The notes below the pieces were generated by a model. It saw only the letters and a program-made list of their open reading frames with translations, searched no databases and was not told where the DNA came from. Positions 27,180 through 35,777 of a stretch of DNA of 64,000 bases are shown here, one piece after another. Within the stretch, counting starts at the first letter, position 1. Each line of letters begins with the position of its first letter. Origin of the DNA: an uncultured Eisenbergiella sp. GTDB lineage: Bacteria > Bacillota > Clostridia > Lachnospirales > Lachnospiraceae. The translations under genes were made by a program, and so were the position numbers. The stretch is taken from positions 1-64,000 of the forward strand of contig CAJUEL010000024.1 in the NCBI GenBank assembly GCA_910585455.1. The letters are read 5' to 3'.

Positions 27180-29009
27180 ATGAATACTTTTCAATTTATC
27201 TGGCAATATATCCGCCGTTACCGGTTTAAATATATTGCCGGGATCATCACCCTCTTTTTTGTGGATTTTTTCAATATTTTCATTCCCAGAATCACGGGTG
27301 CCATTACGGACGGCCTGACCGCGTCAGCCATGGATATGACCGCTGTCAGCCACCATCTGCTGGCGCTCTTTTTGCTGGGCGCAGGCCTTGCGCTGGGGCG
27401 CTTTTTCTGGCGCTACTTTCTTTTCGGCGCCGCCCGCAGCATCGAGCGCAACCTGCGGGACGACATGTTTGCCCATCTGGAAAAAATGGATGTGGAATAC
27501 TATAACGAACACAAAACCGGCGACCTCATGACCCGTTTCACCAGCGACTTAAACATGATCCGCATGGCGATCGGCCCCGCCGTCATCAGCGTCTTTGACG
27601 CCACGGTCATGACCGCGATGGTGGTCATTCAGATGATGCTCTATGTGGATATCCGGCTGACGCTGCTCGCCCTGATTCCGATGCTCATCATCTGCTTCGG
27701 GGAAATATACTACGGAAAAGTCATGCATCCCAAATATAAGGAACGGCAGGAGGCGGTCTCCGATCTGACCGACTACGTGCAGGAAAGCTTCTCCGGCGTG
27801 CGGGTCATCAAGGCCTTCGTGCAGGAGCGGGCACAGATGTACGGCTTTTTAAAGGCGAACCACCACACGATGGACAAGAACCTGAACGTGATCCGCTTAC
27901 AGGCCATCGTCATGCCGCTTTTGGACGTGATCATCGGCGTAAGCAGCCTGATCGCCCTGATCTACGGCGGCTATCTGGCAATCACAGGCCAGATCACGCT
28001 GGGGCGTTTTGTCGCCTTTAACCAGTACATCAACATGCTCGTCTGGCCCATGCTGGCCTGCGGGGATTCCATCAACATGTTTTCCCAGGGCAGCGCCTCC
28101 ATCCGCCGCGTGCAGGAGGTTTTTGCCGAGCAGCCGGAGATTTTCGATACGGAAAAAGCTGTCGCTACCCCGAAGATCCGGGGCGACATCACCCTGTCTC
28201 ACCTGACCTTCATTCACCGGGGACACAGCGAGCCCACCTTAAAGGACATCAGCCTGGAAATCAAAGCGGGCACCACCCTTGCCGTCATCGGCCGCACCGG
28301 AAACGGCAAATCCACGCTGGTGAACCTGCTTTTACACCTCTATAACACCAAACCGGGGATGATATTGATCGACGGACGGGATATCAGCACGATCCCCTTA
28401 AAGGATCTGCGGGAGCATATCGCTTATGTGCCCCAGGATAATTTCCTGTTTTCGGACACCTTAAAGTCCAACATCGCCTTCGGCGCAGAGGCGGAAGACA
28501 TGGATGCCATCATCCGCGCCACCCGTGCGTCCTGCATCCATGAAAATATCGTCGCCTTCCCGGACGGCTATGAAACCATCGTGGGCGAGAGAGGCGTCAC
28601 CCTTTCCGGCGGACAGAAGCAGCGCAGCTCCATCGCCCGCGCGCTGATGAAGGACGCGCCCATTCTGATTCTGGATGATGCGCTTTCCGCCGTGGACACC
28701 GACACAGAGGAACAGATTTTAAAAAATTTAAAGAAAAACCGGCAGGGAAAAACCACAATCCTCATCGCCCACCGCATTTCCACAATCCAGAACGCCGATA
28801 TCATCATGGTGCTGGAGGACGGCGAAGCCAAGGAGGTGGGCAACCACGCCGAGCTGATGGCGCTGGACGGCATTTATAAGGGCATGTTTGAAAAGCAGCA
28901 GCTGGAAGCCGCTATCGGAGAAAAACGCGCCGCGCTGCATGCGGATTTTCCGGAGCACGCAAAAGCTCCCGATTCTGACCGCGGCGCAGCAGGAGGGAAA
29001 CGCTCATGA
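27180..29009 (+). CDS. ABC exporter half-transporter A
   Basis: The 609-residue protein has six membrane helices (about 15-320) followed by an ATPase domain with Walker A GRTGNGKST, signature LSGGQKQ, Walker B ILILDDALSAVD and the H-loop IAHRIS. The start at 27180 follows CGGAGAA. Its stop overlaps the next start in ATGA, so the two form a heterodimeric multidrug or peptide exporter. Note the Walker B aspartate followed by D (not E), a common mark of the degenerate site in heterodimeric exporters. Confidence 0.93.
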   Translation: MNTFQFIWQYIRRYRFKYIAGIITLFFVDFFNIFIPRITGAITDGLTASAMDMTAVSHHLLALFLLGAGLALGRFFWRYFLFGAARSIERNLRDDMFAHLEKMDVEYYNEHKTGDLMTRFTSDLNMIRMAIGPAVISVFDATVMTAMVVIQMMLYVDIRLTLLALIPMLIICFGEIYYGKVMHPKYKERQEAVSDLTDYVQESFSGVRVIKAFVQERAQMYGFLKANHHTMDKNLNVIRLQAIVMPLLDVIIGVSSLIALIYGGYLAITGQITLGRFVAFNQYINMLVWPMLACGDSINMFSQGSASIRRVQEVFAEQPEIFDTEKAVATPKIRGDITLSHLTFIHRGHSEPTLKDISLEIKAGTTLAVIGRTGNGKSTLVNLLLHLYNTKPGMILIDGRDISTIPLKDLREHIAYVPQDNFLFSDTLKSNIAFGAEAEDMDAIIRATRASCIHENIVAFPDGYETIVGERGVTLSGGQKQRSSIARALMKDAPILILDDALSAVDTDTEEQILKNLKKNRQGKTTILIAHRISTIQNADIIMVLEDGEAKEVGNHAELMALDGIYKGMFEKQQLEAAIGEKRAALHADFPEHAKAPDSDRGAAGGKRS

Positions 29010-30988
29010 AACGACTGCTCACCTATTTGAATCCACATAAAAAAACCATGACGGCCGCCACGCTGCTGGTGCTTTTCATCATTGTGGTGGAGCTTTACCG
29101 CCCCATCATCATCGGCGACGCCATCGACGATTACATAAACGGCTATGATCACCCCTATGCGGTGGCAACACAGGACAGTCCCGGCAGCGTTTCCTGGCGT
29201 GACATATATCTGACCCGTAGCTTCGACCCGGCGCAGCCCCAGACCTACTACCAGATTTTTCTCTGGCAGGATCATTACTATATGGCGCAGGAGCTGACCG
29301 CCGAAGAATGCGACACGCTGCAAAACGCTTCCCCTGATGTGCTGGAGCGGTATGTACAGCAGGGCAGCGTCCTTCTGGATAAAACGGATCTGGCGGCGCT
29401 GCGCCATTCTGATTTCACCGGTATCCTGACCGCCGCACTGCTCTATCTGTGCATGCTCCTGCTGGGCTTTTGTTTAAACGCCCTGGACACCTGGCTATTG
29501 CAGAAAATGGGACAGAACATCATTTTCGACATGAGAAAGGAAGTGTTCGGGCATATCCACAGCCTTTCCCTGAGCTTTTTTAACACCACCCCGGTGGGCA
29601 AGCTGGTGACCCGGGTTTCCAACGACACGGAGGCGATCAACGAGCTGTTTTCCTCCATTCTGGTCAGGCTGTTTAAAAATGTGGTGAAGATCATCGGTTA
29701 TGCGGTGGTTATGCTGTCCATCAACGTCACCATGGCGCTGGTATCCTTTGCCCTGCTGCCGGTGGTGACCGTTTTGACCTTCGTGTTCCGCCATCTTTCC
29801 CGCAAGGCCTATCAGATCACCCGGAATAAGATCACGGAAATCAACACCTTTTTGTCCGAGCACATTTCCGGCATGCGGCTCATCCAGATTTTTGCCCGGG
29901 AGGACGTCAAGTATGAGGCCTTCTGCAAAAAGTCCCGGGAGCTGTATGAAGCGAACTGGCGCGAGGTCATGACCTTCGCCATTTTCCGCCCTTCCATTTA
30001 CATGATTTCCATCCTTGCCATGCTGCTGGTCATCGGCACCGGAAGCTATTCCGTATTAAACGGAACGCTGTCTTTGGGCACACTGTTCATTTTCATCACC
30101 TATATCGGAAGCTTTTTTGATCCGATCCAGGAGCTGGCGGAGCAGTTCGGCACGCTGCAGTCCTCCCTCGCCTCCGCGCAGAAGGTCTTTTCCATTCTTG
30201 ATGAAAAGCCACAGATCGTCAATCCCGAAAGGCCTGTGGAGGTACAGATTCAGGGACGGATCGAATTTAAGCATGTGTGGTTCGCCTATGAAAAGGAGGA
30301 TTATATTTTAAAGGATGTGAGCTTCGTCATCCGCCCTGGTGAAAAGGTGGCGTTTGTGGGCGCCACCGGCGCGGGAAAAACCTCCATCTTAAACCTGATC
30401 GGACGCTATTTCGACATTCAAAAGGGCGAAATACTCATTGACGGCGTCAATATCCGCGACATCGATACGGATGTGCTGCGCGCCGCCATCGGGCAGGTGC
30501 AGCAGGATGTATTCCTTTTTACCGGAGATATCAAAAGCAACATTTCCCTGGGAAATTCTACCATCTCCGATGAGGAGATCCGCCTCGCCGCCCGGACCGT
30601 GCACGCCGATACCTTCATCGAAAAGATGCCCGGCCAGTACGACGCGCCCGTGACGGAGAGGGGCAGCACCCTTTCCGCCGGACAAAGACAGCTGCTTTCC
30701 TTCGCACGCACCCTTGCCTATAAGCCCACCATTCTGGTGCTGGACGAGGCGACGGCGAATATCGATACGGAAACGGAAAGCCTGATCACACAGGCGCTGG
30801 AAACGTTGATGCAGGGCCGTACCACGATCATGGTCGCCCACCGGCTTTCCACCATCCAGCACGCGGATAAGATCATCGTCATGCACAAGGGACGGATTCA
30901 GGAGTCCGGCTCCCATCAGGAGCTGCTGGCACAGGAGGGGCTTTACAAGCGTCTCTATGAGCTCCAGCTCGTGGAAGCCCAGACGTAA
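29006..30988 (+). CDS. ABC exporter half-transporter B
   Basis: The 660-residue partner has membrane helices with an unusual approximately 85-residue extracytoplasmic insert between TM1 and TM2 (about 40-130, rich in Tyr, Asp and Gln). The ATPase has Walker A GATGAGKT, signature LSAGQRQ, Walker B ILVLDEATANID with the catalytic glutamate, and H-loop VAHRLS. It overlaps gene A by 4 bases and is followed by a strong terminator. The insert is typical of one subunit in heterodimeric exporters. Substrate unknown. Confidence 0.93.
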   Translation: MKRLLTYLNPHKKTMTAATLLVLFIIVVELYRPIIIGDAIDDYINGYDHPYAVATQDSPGSVSWRDIYLTRSFDPAQPQTYYQIFLWQDHYYMAQELTAEECDTLQNASPDVLERYVQQGSVLLDKTDLAALRHSDFTGILTAALLYLCMLLLGFCLNALDTWLLQKMGQNIIFDMRKEVFGHIHSLSLSFFNTTPVGKLVTRVSNDTEAINELFSSILVRLFKNVVKIIGYAVVMLSINVTMALVSFALLPVVTVLTFVFRHLSRKAYQITRNKITEINTFLSEHISGMRLIQIFAREDVKYEAFCKKSRELYEANWREVMTFAIFRPSIYMISILAMLLVIGTGSYSVLNGTLSLGTLFIFITYIGSFFDPIQELAEQFGTLQSSLASAQKVFSILDEKPQIVNPERPVEVQIQGRIEFKHVWFAYEKEDYILKDVSFVIRPGEKVAFVGATGAGKTSILNLIGRYFDIQKGEILIDGVNIRDIDTDVLRAAIGQVQQDVFLFTGDIKSNISLGNSTISDEEIRLAARTVHADTFIEKMPGQYDAPVTERGSTLSAGQRQLLSFARTLAYKPTILVLDEATANIDTETESLITQALETLMQGRTTIMVAHRLSTIQHADKIIVMHKGRIQESGSHQELLAQEGLYKRLYELQLVEAQT

Positions 30989-31047
30989 GCCGCCGCAAGC
31001 CGCTACGGCGCAGAGGATTCTTTTTATGATTCATTGCAGTATAACCA

Positions 31048-31090
31048 AAAAACCATCGGACAGGGGGCATCCCCGCCGATGGTTTTTCTT
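31048..31090. terminator. Terminator after the ABC exporter pair
   Basis: AAAAACCATCGG (31048-31059) pairs with CCGATGGTTTTT (31076-31087), with an additional G/C-rich inner pairing and T-rich flanks. It can serve both the exporter operon and the converging oxidoreductase gene. Confidence 0.9.
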
Positions 31091-31112
31091 TTCATAAATA
31101 TGTTATGTTCCG

Positions 31113-32264
31113 TCAGATCTCCGGTATTTCAATCTCGATTTCATGACCGACGGCGTTGGACTTGACGATGCCGTCAATGATCGCCTGATTATAGATAATC
31201 TGGCTGGACGGGATCGTAGCGCTTCCGCCGTTTTTCACCGCATTCACAAAGGAACGCAGCTTTTCATGGAACAGATCGCCGCTGGGATCCAGGGGGATCT
31301 CCGTACAGGTATGCTTTCCGGCGATGGTCTTGTATATTTTCAGCGGCTTATCGAAGTCGCCGTTCCAGCATTCGGTGGAAGGGATGCGCAGACCGCCCTT
31401 CGTACCCAGAATCAGAGCGTCCCCGGCGGTGTCCATGTGCATTGCCCAGGAAATCCGGAAATCCAGCACGATGCCGCCCTCCAGGCGGACAAAACCGGCG
31501 GCGAAATCATCCACCCCGAAAATATCTGCATATTCCGGATGGCCGGGATAGGTGTTGGGATCCTTGCCGAAAAAGTCCGCGGTATAGCCGGTGACTGTCA
31601 GCGGTTTGGGATAGCCCACCGCGTTTAACAGCATATCCAGAGAATAGCAGCCGATGTCGCCCATCGCGCCGATTCCACCGGTCTCCTTGTCGATAAAGGT
31701 GGTGCCGTAGGGGGTGGGAATGCCGCTGCGGCGGCCGCCGCCGGACTGGATGTAATAAATTTTGCCCAGCTCGCCGGAATCCACGATCTGCTTAATGCGC
31801 TGCATATTGACGCTCATTCGGGGCTGGAAGCCGATGGTCAGGATTTTTCCGCTCTTCTTTTCTGCGCGCATGACCTCTACCGCTTCCTCCACGGTGACGG
31901 TAAAGGGCTTCTCCAGCATGACGTGGACGCCGTGCTCCAGCGCGTCGATGGCGCAGGGCGCATGCTGGCAGTTGTAGGTACAGATGCTGACCGCATCCAG
32001 CTGTTCCGCTTCCAGCATGGCATGCCCGCTCTCGTAGCAGCGGACGCCCTCCAGCCCATTCGTTTTGCAGAACTTCTCCGCCTTGCCGCAAACCAGATCC
32101 GCAGCGGCGACAAGCTCCACATCGGGCATTTCCTTATAGCATCTGGCATGCTCCTCCGCAATCCAGCCGGTGCCGATAATGCCCACCTTCACCTTCCTGC
32201 TGGTGTCGATTTCGGGCTCTTCGTCATAAATATGTTCAAAACGGTTTAAAATATTTTCAGCCAT
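31113..32264 (-). CDS. Gfo/Idh/MocA-family oxidoreductase
   Basis: This 383-residue NAD(P)-dependent sugar oxidoreductase has the Rossmann motif VGIIGTGWIAEEHAR near 28-42, the EKP motif (MLEKPFTVT) and the C-terminal barrel with GGIGAMGDIGCYSLD. Start 32264 follows ACAGGAGA. It lies downstream of a sugar isomerase/epimerase gene in the same direction. The pair suggests conversion of a cyclitol or keto-sugar (inference). The substrate is unknown. Confidence 0.9.
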   Translation of the reverse strand: MAENILNRFEHIYDEEPEIDTSRKVKVGIIGTGWIAEEHARCYKEMPDVELVAAADLVCGKAEKFCKTNGLEGVRCYESGHAMLEAEQLDAVSICTYNCQHAPCAIDALEHGVHVMLEKPFTVTVEEAVEVMRAEKKSGKILTIGFQPRMSVNMQRIKQIVDSGELGKIYYIQSGGGRRSGIPTPYGTTFIDKETGGIGAMGDIGCYSLDMLLNAVGYPKPLTVTGYTADFFGKDPNTYPGHPEYADIFGVDDFAAGFVRLEGGIVLDFRISWAMHMDTAGDALILGTKGGLRIPSTECWNGDFDKPLKIYKTIAGKHTCTEIPLDPSGDLFHEKLRSFVNAVKNGGSATIPSSQIIYNQAIIDGIVKSNAVGHEIEIEIPEI

Positions 32265-32375
32265 GATAATCTCCTGTTCTGATTTTTACAGCAGGGCGTC
32301 CCGCATGGGATTTTCCGCTGCTCCTGCCTGTGACAAAAAATCCTTCGCTACTGGTCATAGAACGAACAGTAACCA

Positions 32376-33179
32376 TTAAAGGAAGGATCTTAAGTAACGG
32401 ATACTCATTTCCGCACATTCCATCGGAGTGCGCTCCATGCTGGGGCTGTCCTGCTCCACCACAAACCATTCGCTGCCCGCATCGTCTGCCGCGGCGATGA
32501 TGGAGGGCACATCCTGCAGTCCATAGCCCACGGGACGGAACTCAAATTTGCCGGAGGGATCTTCCTTCTTCTCCTCCTTGCCGATCAGGCCGTACATGTT
32601 CTCGGTCTTCTGCCCCGCAAAATCCTTCAGATGGACGATGGGCGCTCTGCCTGTATATTTGCGCACATACACGGGAGGCTTCTCGCCGCCCACGTTCACC
32701 CAGCACACATCCAGCTCGGTCTGCAAAAGCTCAGCCGGGATCTCCTCATAGTAGGCATCCAGAATATATCTGCCGTCAATCTTTTCAAATTCAAAATCAT
32801 GGTTATGATATAACAGCTGCATGCCCCGCGCCTTGCAGCGTTCCCCGATGCTGCGGATGCGCCCGATGACTTCTGTCAGCTCCCCGGCGTTTTTGGGTCC
32901 TGTGAGCCAGGGAATGGCGATGTAGCGCATACCGGTGGCGGCGAAATCATCCAACACCCCATCATCCTCCAGCTGGTCAACCGGAACATGGGCGGAAACC
33001 AGCTCCAGTCCGATCTCATCCAGAATCTTCTTCGCTTCCACAGCGGTCATGCCATAGGTACCCGCCAGCTCCACGCCGTCGTACCCCATCTCCCTGACCT
33101 TGCGCATTGTCCCGGCAAAATCCTGCTCCGCAGCATCGCGGACGGAATAAACCTGTAATGCAATAAGACGTTTTTTCAT
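32376..33179 (-). CDS. Sugar phosphate isomerase/epimerase (xylose-isomerase-like TIM barrel)
   Basis: The 267-residue protein begins ALQVYSVRDAAEQDF and carries the metal-binding barrel motifs GYDGVEL, LVSAHVP, LLYHNHDFEF (metal His) and TELDVCWVNVGG, followed by VEQDSP. It belongs to the IolE/IolI-like family. ATG 33179 follows GAAAGGAGAG; the in-frame codon at 33212 has no ribosome site. It is the first gene of the unit with the Gfo/Idh oxidoreductase, separated by 111 bases. Confidence 0.9.
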   Translation of the reverse strand: MKKRLIALQVYSVRDAAEQDFAGTMRKVREMGYDGVELAGTYGMTAVEAKKILDEIGLELVSAHVPVDQLEDDGVLDDFAATGMRYIAIPWLTGPKNAGELTEVIGRIRSIGERCKARGMQLLYHNHDFEFEKIDGRYILDAYYEEIPAELLQTELDVCWVNVGGEKPPVYVRKYTGRAPIVHLKDFAGQKTENMYGLIGKEEKKEDPSGKFEFRPVGYGLQDVPSIIAAADDAGSEWFVVEQDSPSMERTPMECAEMSIRYLRSFL

Positions 33180-33461
33180 ACCTGTGCTCTCCTTTCGGTA
33201 ATTGATGCTCATGTCTGAAACAGCATTTCAAACTATGAATAAATGCAGTATCTCTGGCCTTGCCCGAGACATGCGGGGCATAAAAATGCACGTAATTTCA
33301 TGGTAAAAACCCCTGAAAATATAAAATACCCACAAATACTATATTACACTGACGGGGAGGGAAAATGATAGCATTTTTTTGCCGGTTAAGTCATACGATT
33401 TTGCTGTTACCATTTCTGGCATACGCCCTGGTCTACTATCAGGACAAAATGGTATCCCTGA

Positions 33462-33650
33462 CCGAGGAACGTAAAGCGCATCCGCTTAAAGCAGGCCGCC
33501 CTGATGCTGCGGGATTCCACCCTGAGCGTGGAGGAAATCATGCTTCACATCGGCTATACGGATATCAGCTATTTTTACAAAATATTCAAAGAAAGCTACG
33601 GGATGACTCCCATAGCTTTCCGAAAACAGAGCAAAATTATTCCGCTTTGA
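33462..33650 (+). pseudogene. AraC-family HTH remnant
   Basis: After a TGA at 33459 the frame reads through the end of an AraC DNA-binding domain: RIRLKQAALMLRDSTLSVEEI, then IGYTDISYFYKIFKESYG and a stop at 33648-33650. The first helix-turn-helix and the ligand domain are missing and no start is visible. The surrounding 33213-33713 holds nothing else that looks coding. It points to deletion of a regulator near the GH42 or isomerase genes. Confidence 0.75.
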
Positions 33651-33713
33651 AGCGGCCCTTTTCCTCATGGTAAACCGGCATCACCGCTTTCGATGCGCTG
33701 CCACAGGTGAAAA

Positions 33714-35744
33714 TCAGACGAATACCATGACCTCATAAGGCTTCATTTTAAGCTTTCCGTTCAGCGTCTGCCCGCTCAAAAGCTCCTGCATCGGCCTTTT
33801 TACCTCGATCTCCACCGCCTCATGCTGATAATTGAGCACAAACAGATACGCTGTCCCGTCCTTTTTGCGGACCGCCAGCTCTACCTCCTTTGGCAGTAAA
33901 AGCTGCTCTCCATAGGGCTCTGCCGCCTCCAGCCTGCGCAAAAACAGCTCCGCCGTATCCACACCGAAGGCAGCGCCGAAATAATACGCTTCACCGGCTC
34001 CATAGGCATTGCGCACCAGAGCGGGCGCTCCCGCAAAGCAGCCGCCCTCATAGCGCGCCAGTACTTTGGCATGTTCCCCGACAGCCTCCAGCTGATCGCA
34101 GAACACGGCGGCCTCTGCCCGCTCCCCGTCCCAGCTCACCATCACCTTGCCTTCATCCGGCGCGACAAAGGAATATTCCGGAATATCCGTTCCCACAAGC
34201 TTTGCCGCCAGTCCCGGCAGATAGTCCATGACACATTTGCCATGCGCATCCTTATAGCCCGTGCGGCAGCCCATGACCAGCTTTCCGCCGGCCGCCACCC
34301 AGTCCTCCAGCTTTTTTGTCCCTTCCTTCGTCAAAATGGCGGCATGCGGGTAAAACAGCACCTCATAGCCGGACAAATCCGCCTCGGGCAGAGATACGAA
34401 ATCAAATGGCACATGATTTTGCTGCAGCGCCATAAACAGGGATGCGCCGCTCTTTCTATCCACCCGGGCATGCCAGGAATCCACCTGCGCGTCCCAGATA
34501 TTGTCATAATCCTGCAAAATGCCCACCTTCGCGCCGCTCACCGCTCCCGCAAGCCTGTCAAGGCGCTTCACCTTATCCCCAATGTCCGCAACCTCTAAAA
34601 GCCTCCGGTTGTCCCGCCCGGAATAATCCAGAATGCCGTGCCAGTAAATTTCCGTCCCGAAGGTGCAGGTGCGCCACCTGAAATAGCTGACAAAATCAGC
34701 CCCATGGGCGATGCTCTGCAGGGTCCACAGCGTCATCTGCCCCGGTCTGGGCGTGGGCGCTTCCATCCGGTTCACCCAGCCGTTCGCGCCGCTCTGCTGC
34801 TCCATGATGCCGAATACCGGCGATATCGCCCGCACCTGTGCCAGATTCCTGCTCCACTTTCTGTCCTTTAAAAAGTCCTCCGCCCGGTAGTCGTCCAGAC
34901 AATAGGCGAAATTCGGATAGGAGTCATACATCATGAAATCCAGGCTTTCCTTCGTCAGCCGATGATTATCCAGATTTCCAAAAATCCCGTTGGTGGTGAT
35001 GAAATCCCCGGGCTTTAAATATTTTCTCAGAATATCCGCCTGCAGCTTCGCATACCTGCACGCGCTGTCCGAAACAAAGCGGTAATAATCCAACACCCTG
35101 TGAGGATTCACAGAATCCGCCGGAACCTTCCGGGGCACATCCACCTCCTCCCAGGCGGTATAGGTCTGATTCCAGAACACGGTCCCCCAGGCCTCGTTCA
35201 AGGCGTCCAGCGTCCGGTATTTTTCCCTGCAAAATTCCTGGAAAGCGATCGTATCGCTCTCCGCGTAAAATTCATTCAGACTGCAATTAAACTCGTTATC
35301 CAGCTGCCAGCCGATGATCGCCGGATGGGAACCGTAATGCGCGCCCAGCTCTTCTGTCAGACGGCGGGTGAATTCCTGAAATTTCACCGAATTGTAGGTA
35401 TAATGCTGCCGGTTTCCGTGCCGGTACAGATGCCCGTCCCGGTCCGCGTTCAAAATCTCCGGATATTTCGCGCTCATCCACGCCGGCGGCGTGGCGGTGG
35501 GTGTGCAGAAGATCACCTTCATCCCCTTTTCCTGCGCCAGATCCAGGAATTCATCAAAAAAATCGAAGGTAAACTGTCCCTCCTGGGGCTCAAATTTGTT
35601 CCAGGCAAACTCCCCGATCCGGATCACCTCAATCCCCACAGCCAACATGCGCGATAAATCCTCCGCCCATAGCTCCTTTTTCCAGTGCTCCGGATAATAA
35701 CAGGTCCCCAGCACAATTCCTTCCCCATTCAATATTGCCCGCAT
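33714..35744 (-). CDS. Beta-galactosidase, GH42
   Basis: This 676-residue cytoplasmic enzyme has the GH42 barrel with acid/base E151 in WQLDNEF and nucleophile E315 in GIMEQQSG, a Rossmann-like trimerisation domain (about 390-600) and a C-terminal beta domain. It opens with ILNGEGIVLGTCYYPEHW, typical of the family, and has near-standard length. Start 35744 follows GAAAGGAGG. It lies 33 bases after the ABC/DUF1854 operon with no terminator between, so it is probably its last gene. It hydrolyses beta-galactosides, perhaps of plant galactan or host glycan origin. Confidence 0.94.
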   Translation of the reverse strand: MRAILNGEGIVLGTCYYPEHWKKELWAEDLSRMLAVGIEVIRIGEFAWNKFEPQEGQFTFDFFDEFLDLAQEKGMKVIFCTPTATPPAWMSAKYPEILNADRDGHLYRHGNRQHYTYNSVKFQEFTRRLTEELGAHYGSHPAIIGWQLDNEFNCSLNEFYAESDTIAFQEFCREKYRTLDALNEAWGTVFWNQTYTAWEEVDVPRKVPADSVNPHRVLDYYRFVSDSACRYAKLQADILRKYLKPGDFITTNGIFGNLDNHRLTKESLDFMMYDSYPNFAYCLDDYRAEDFLKDRKWSRNLAQVRAISPVFGIMEQQSGANGWVNRMEAPTPRPGQMTLWTLQSIAHGADFVSYFRWRTCTFGTEIYWHGILDYSGRDNRRLLEVADIGDKVKRLDRLAGAVSGAKVGILQDYDNIWDAQVDSWHARVDRKSGASLFMALQQNHVPFDFVSLPEADLSGYEVLFYPHAAILTKEGTKKLEDWVAAGGKLVMGCRTGYKDAHGKCVMDYLPGLAAKLVGTDIPEYSFVAPDEGKVMVSWDGERAEAAVFCDQLEAVGEHAKVLARYEGGCFAGAPALVRNAYGAGEAYYFGAAFGVDTAELFLRRLEAAEPYGEQLLLPKEVELAVRKKDGTAYLFVLNYQHEAVEIEVKRPMQELLSGQTLNGKLKMKPYEVMVFV

Positions 35745-35777
35745 ACATTGTCCTCCTTTCCATACAGCCGACGCTTT

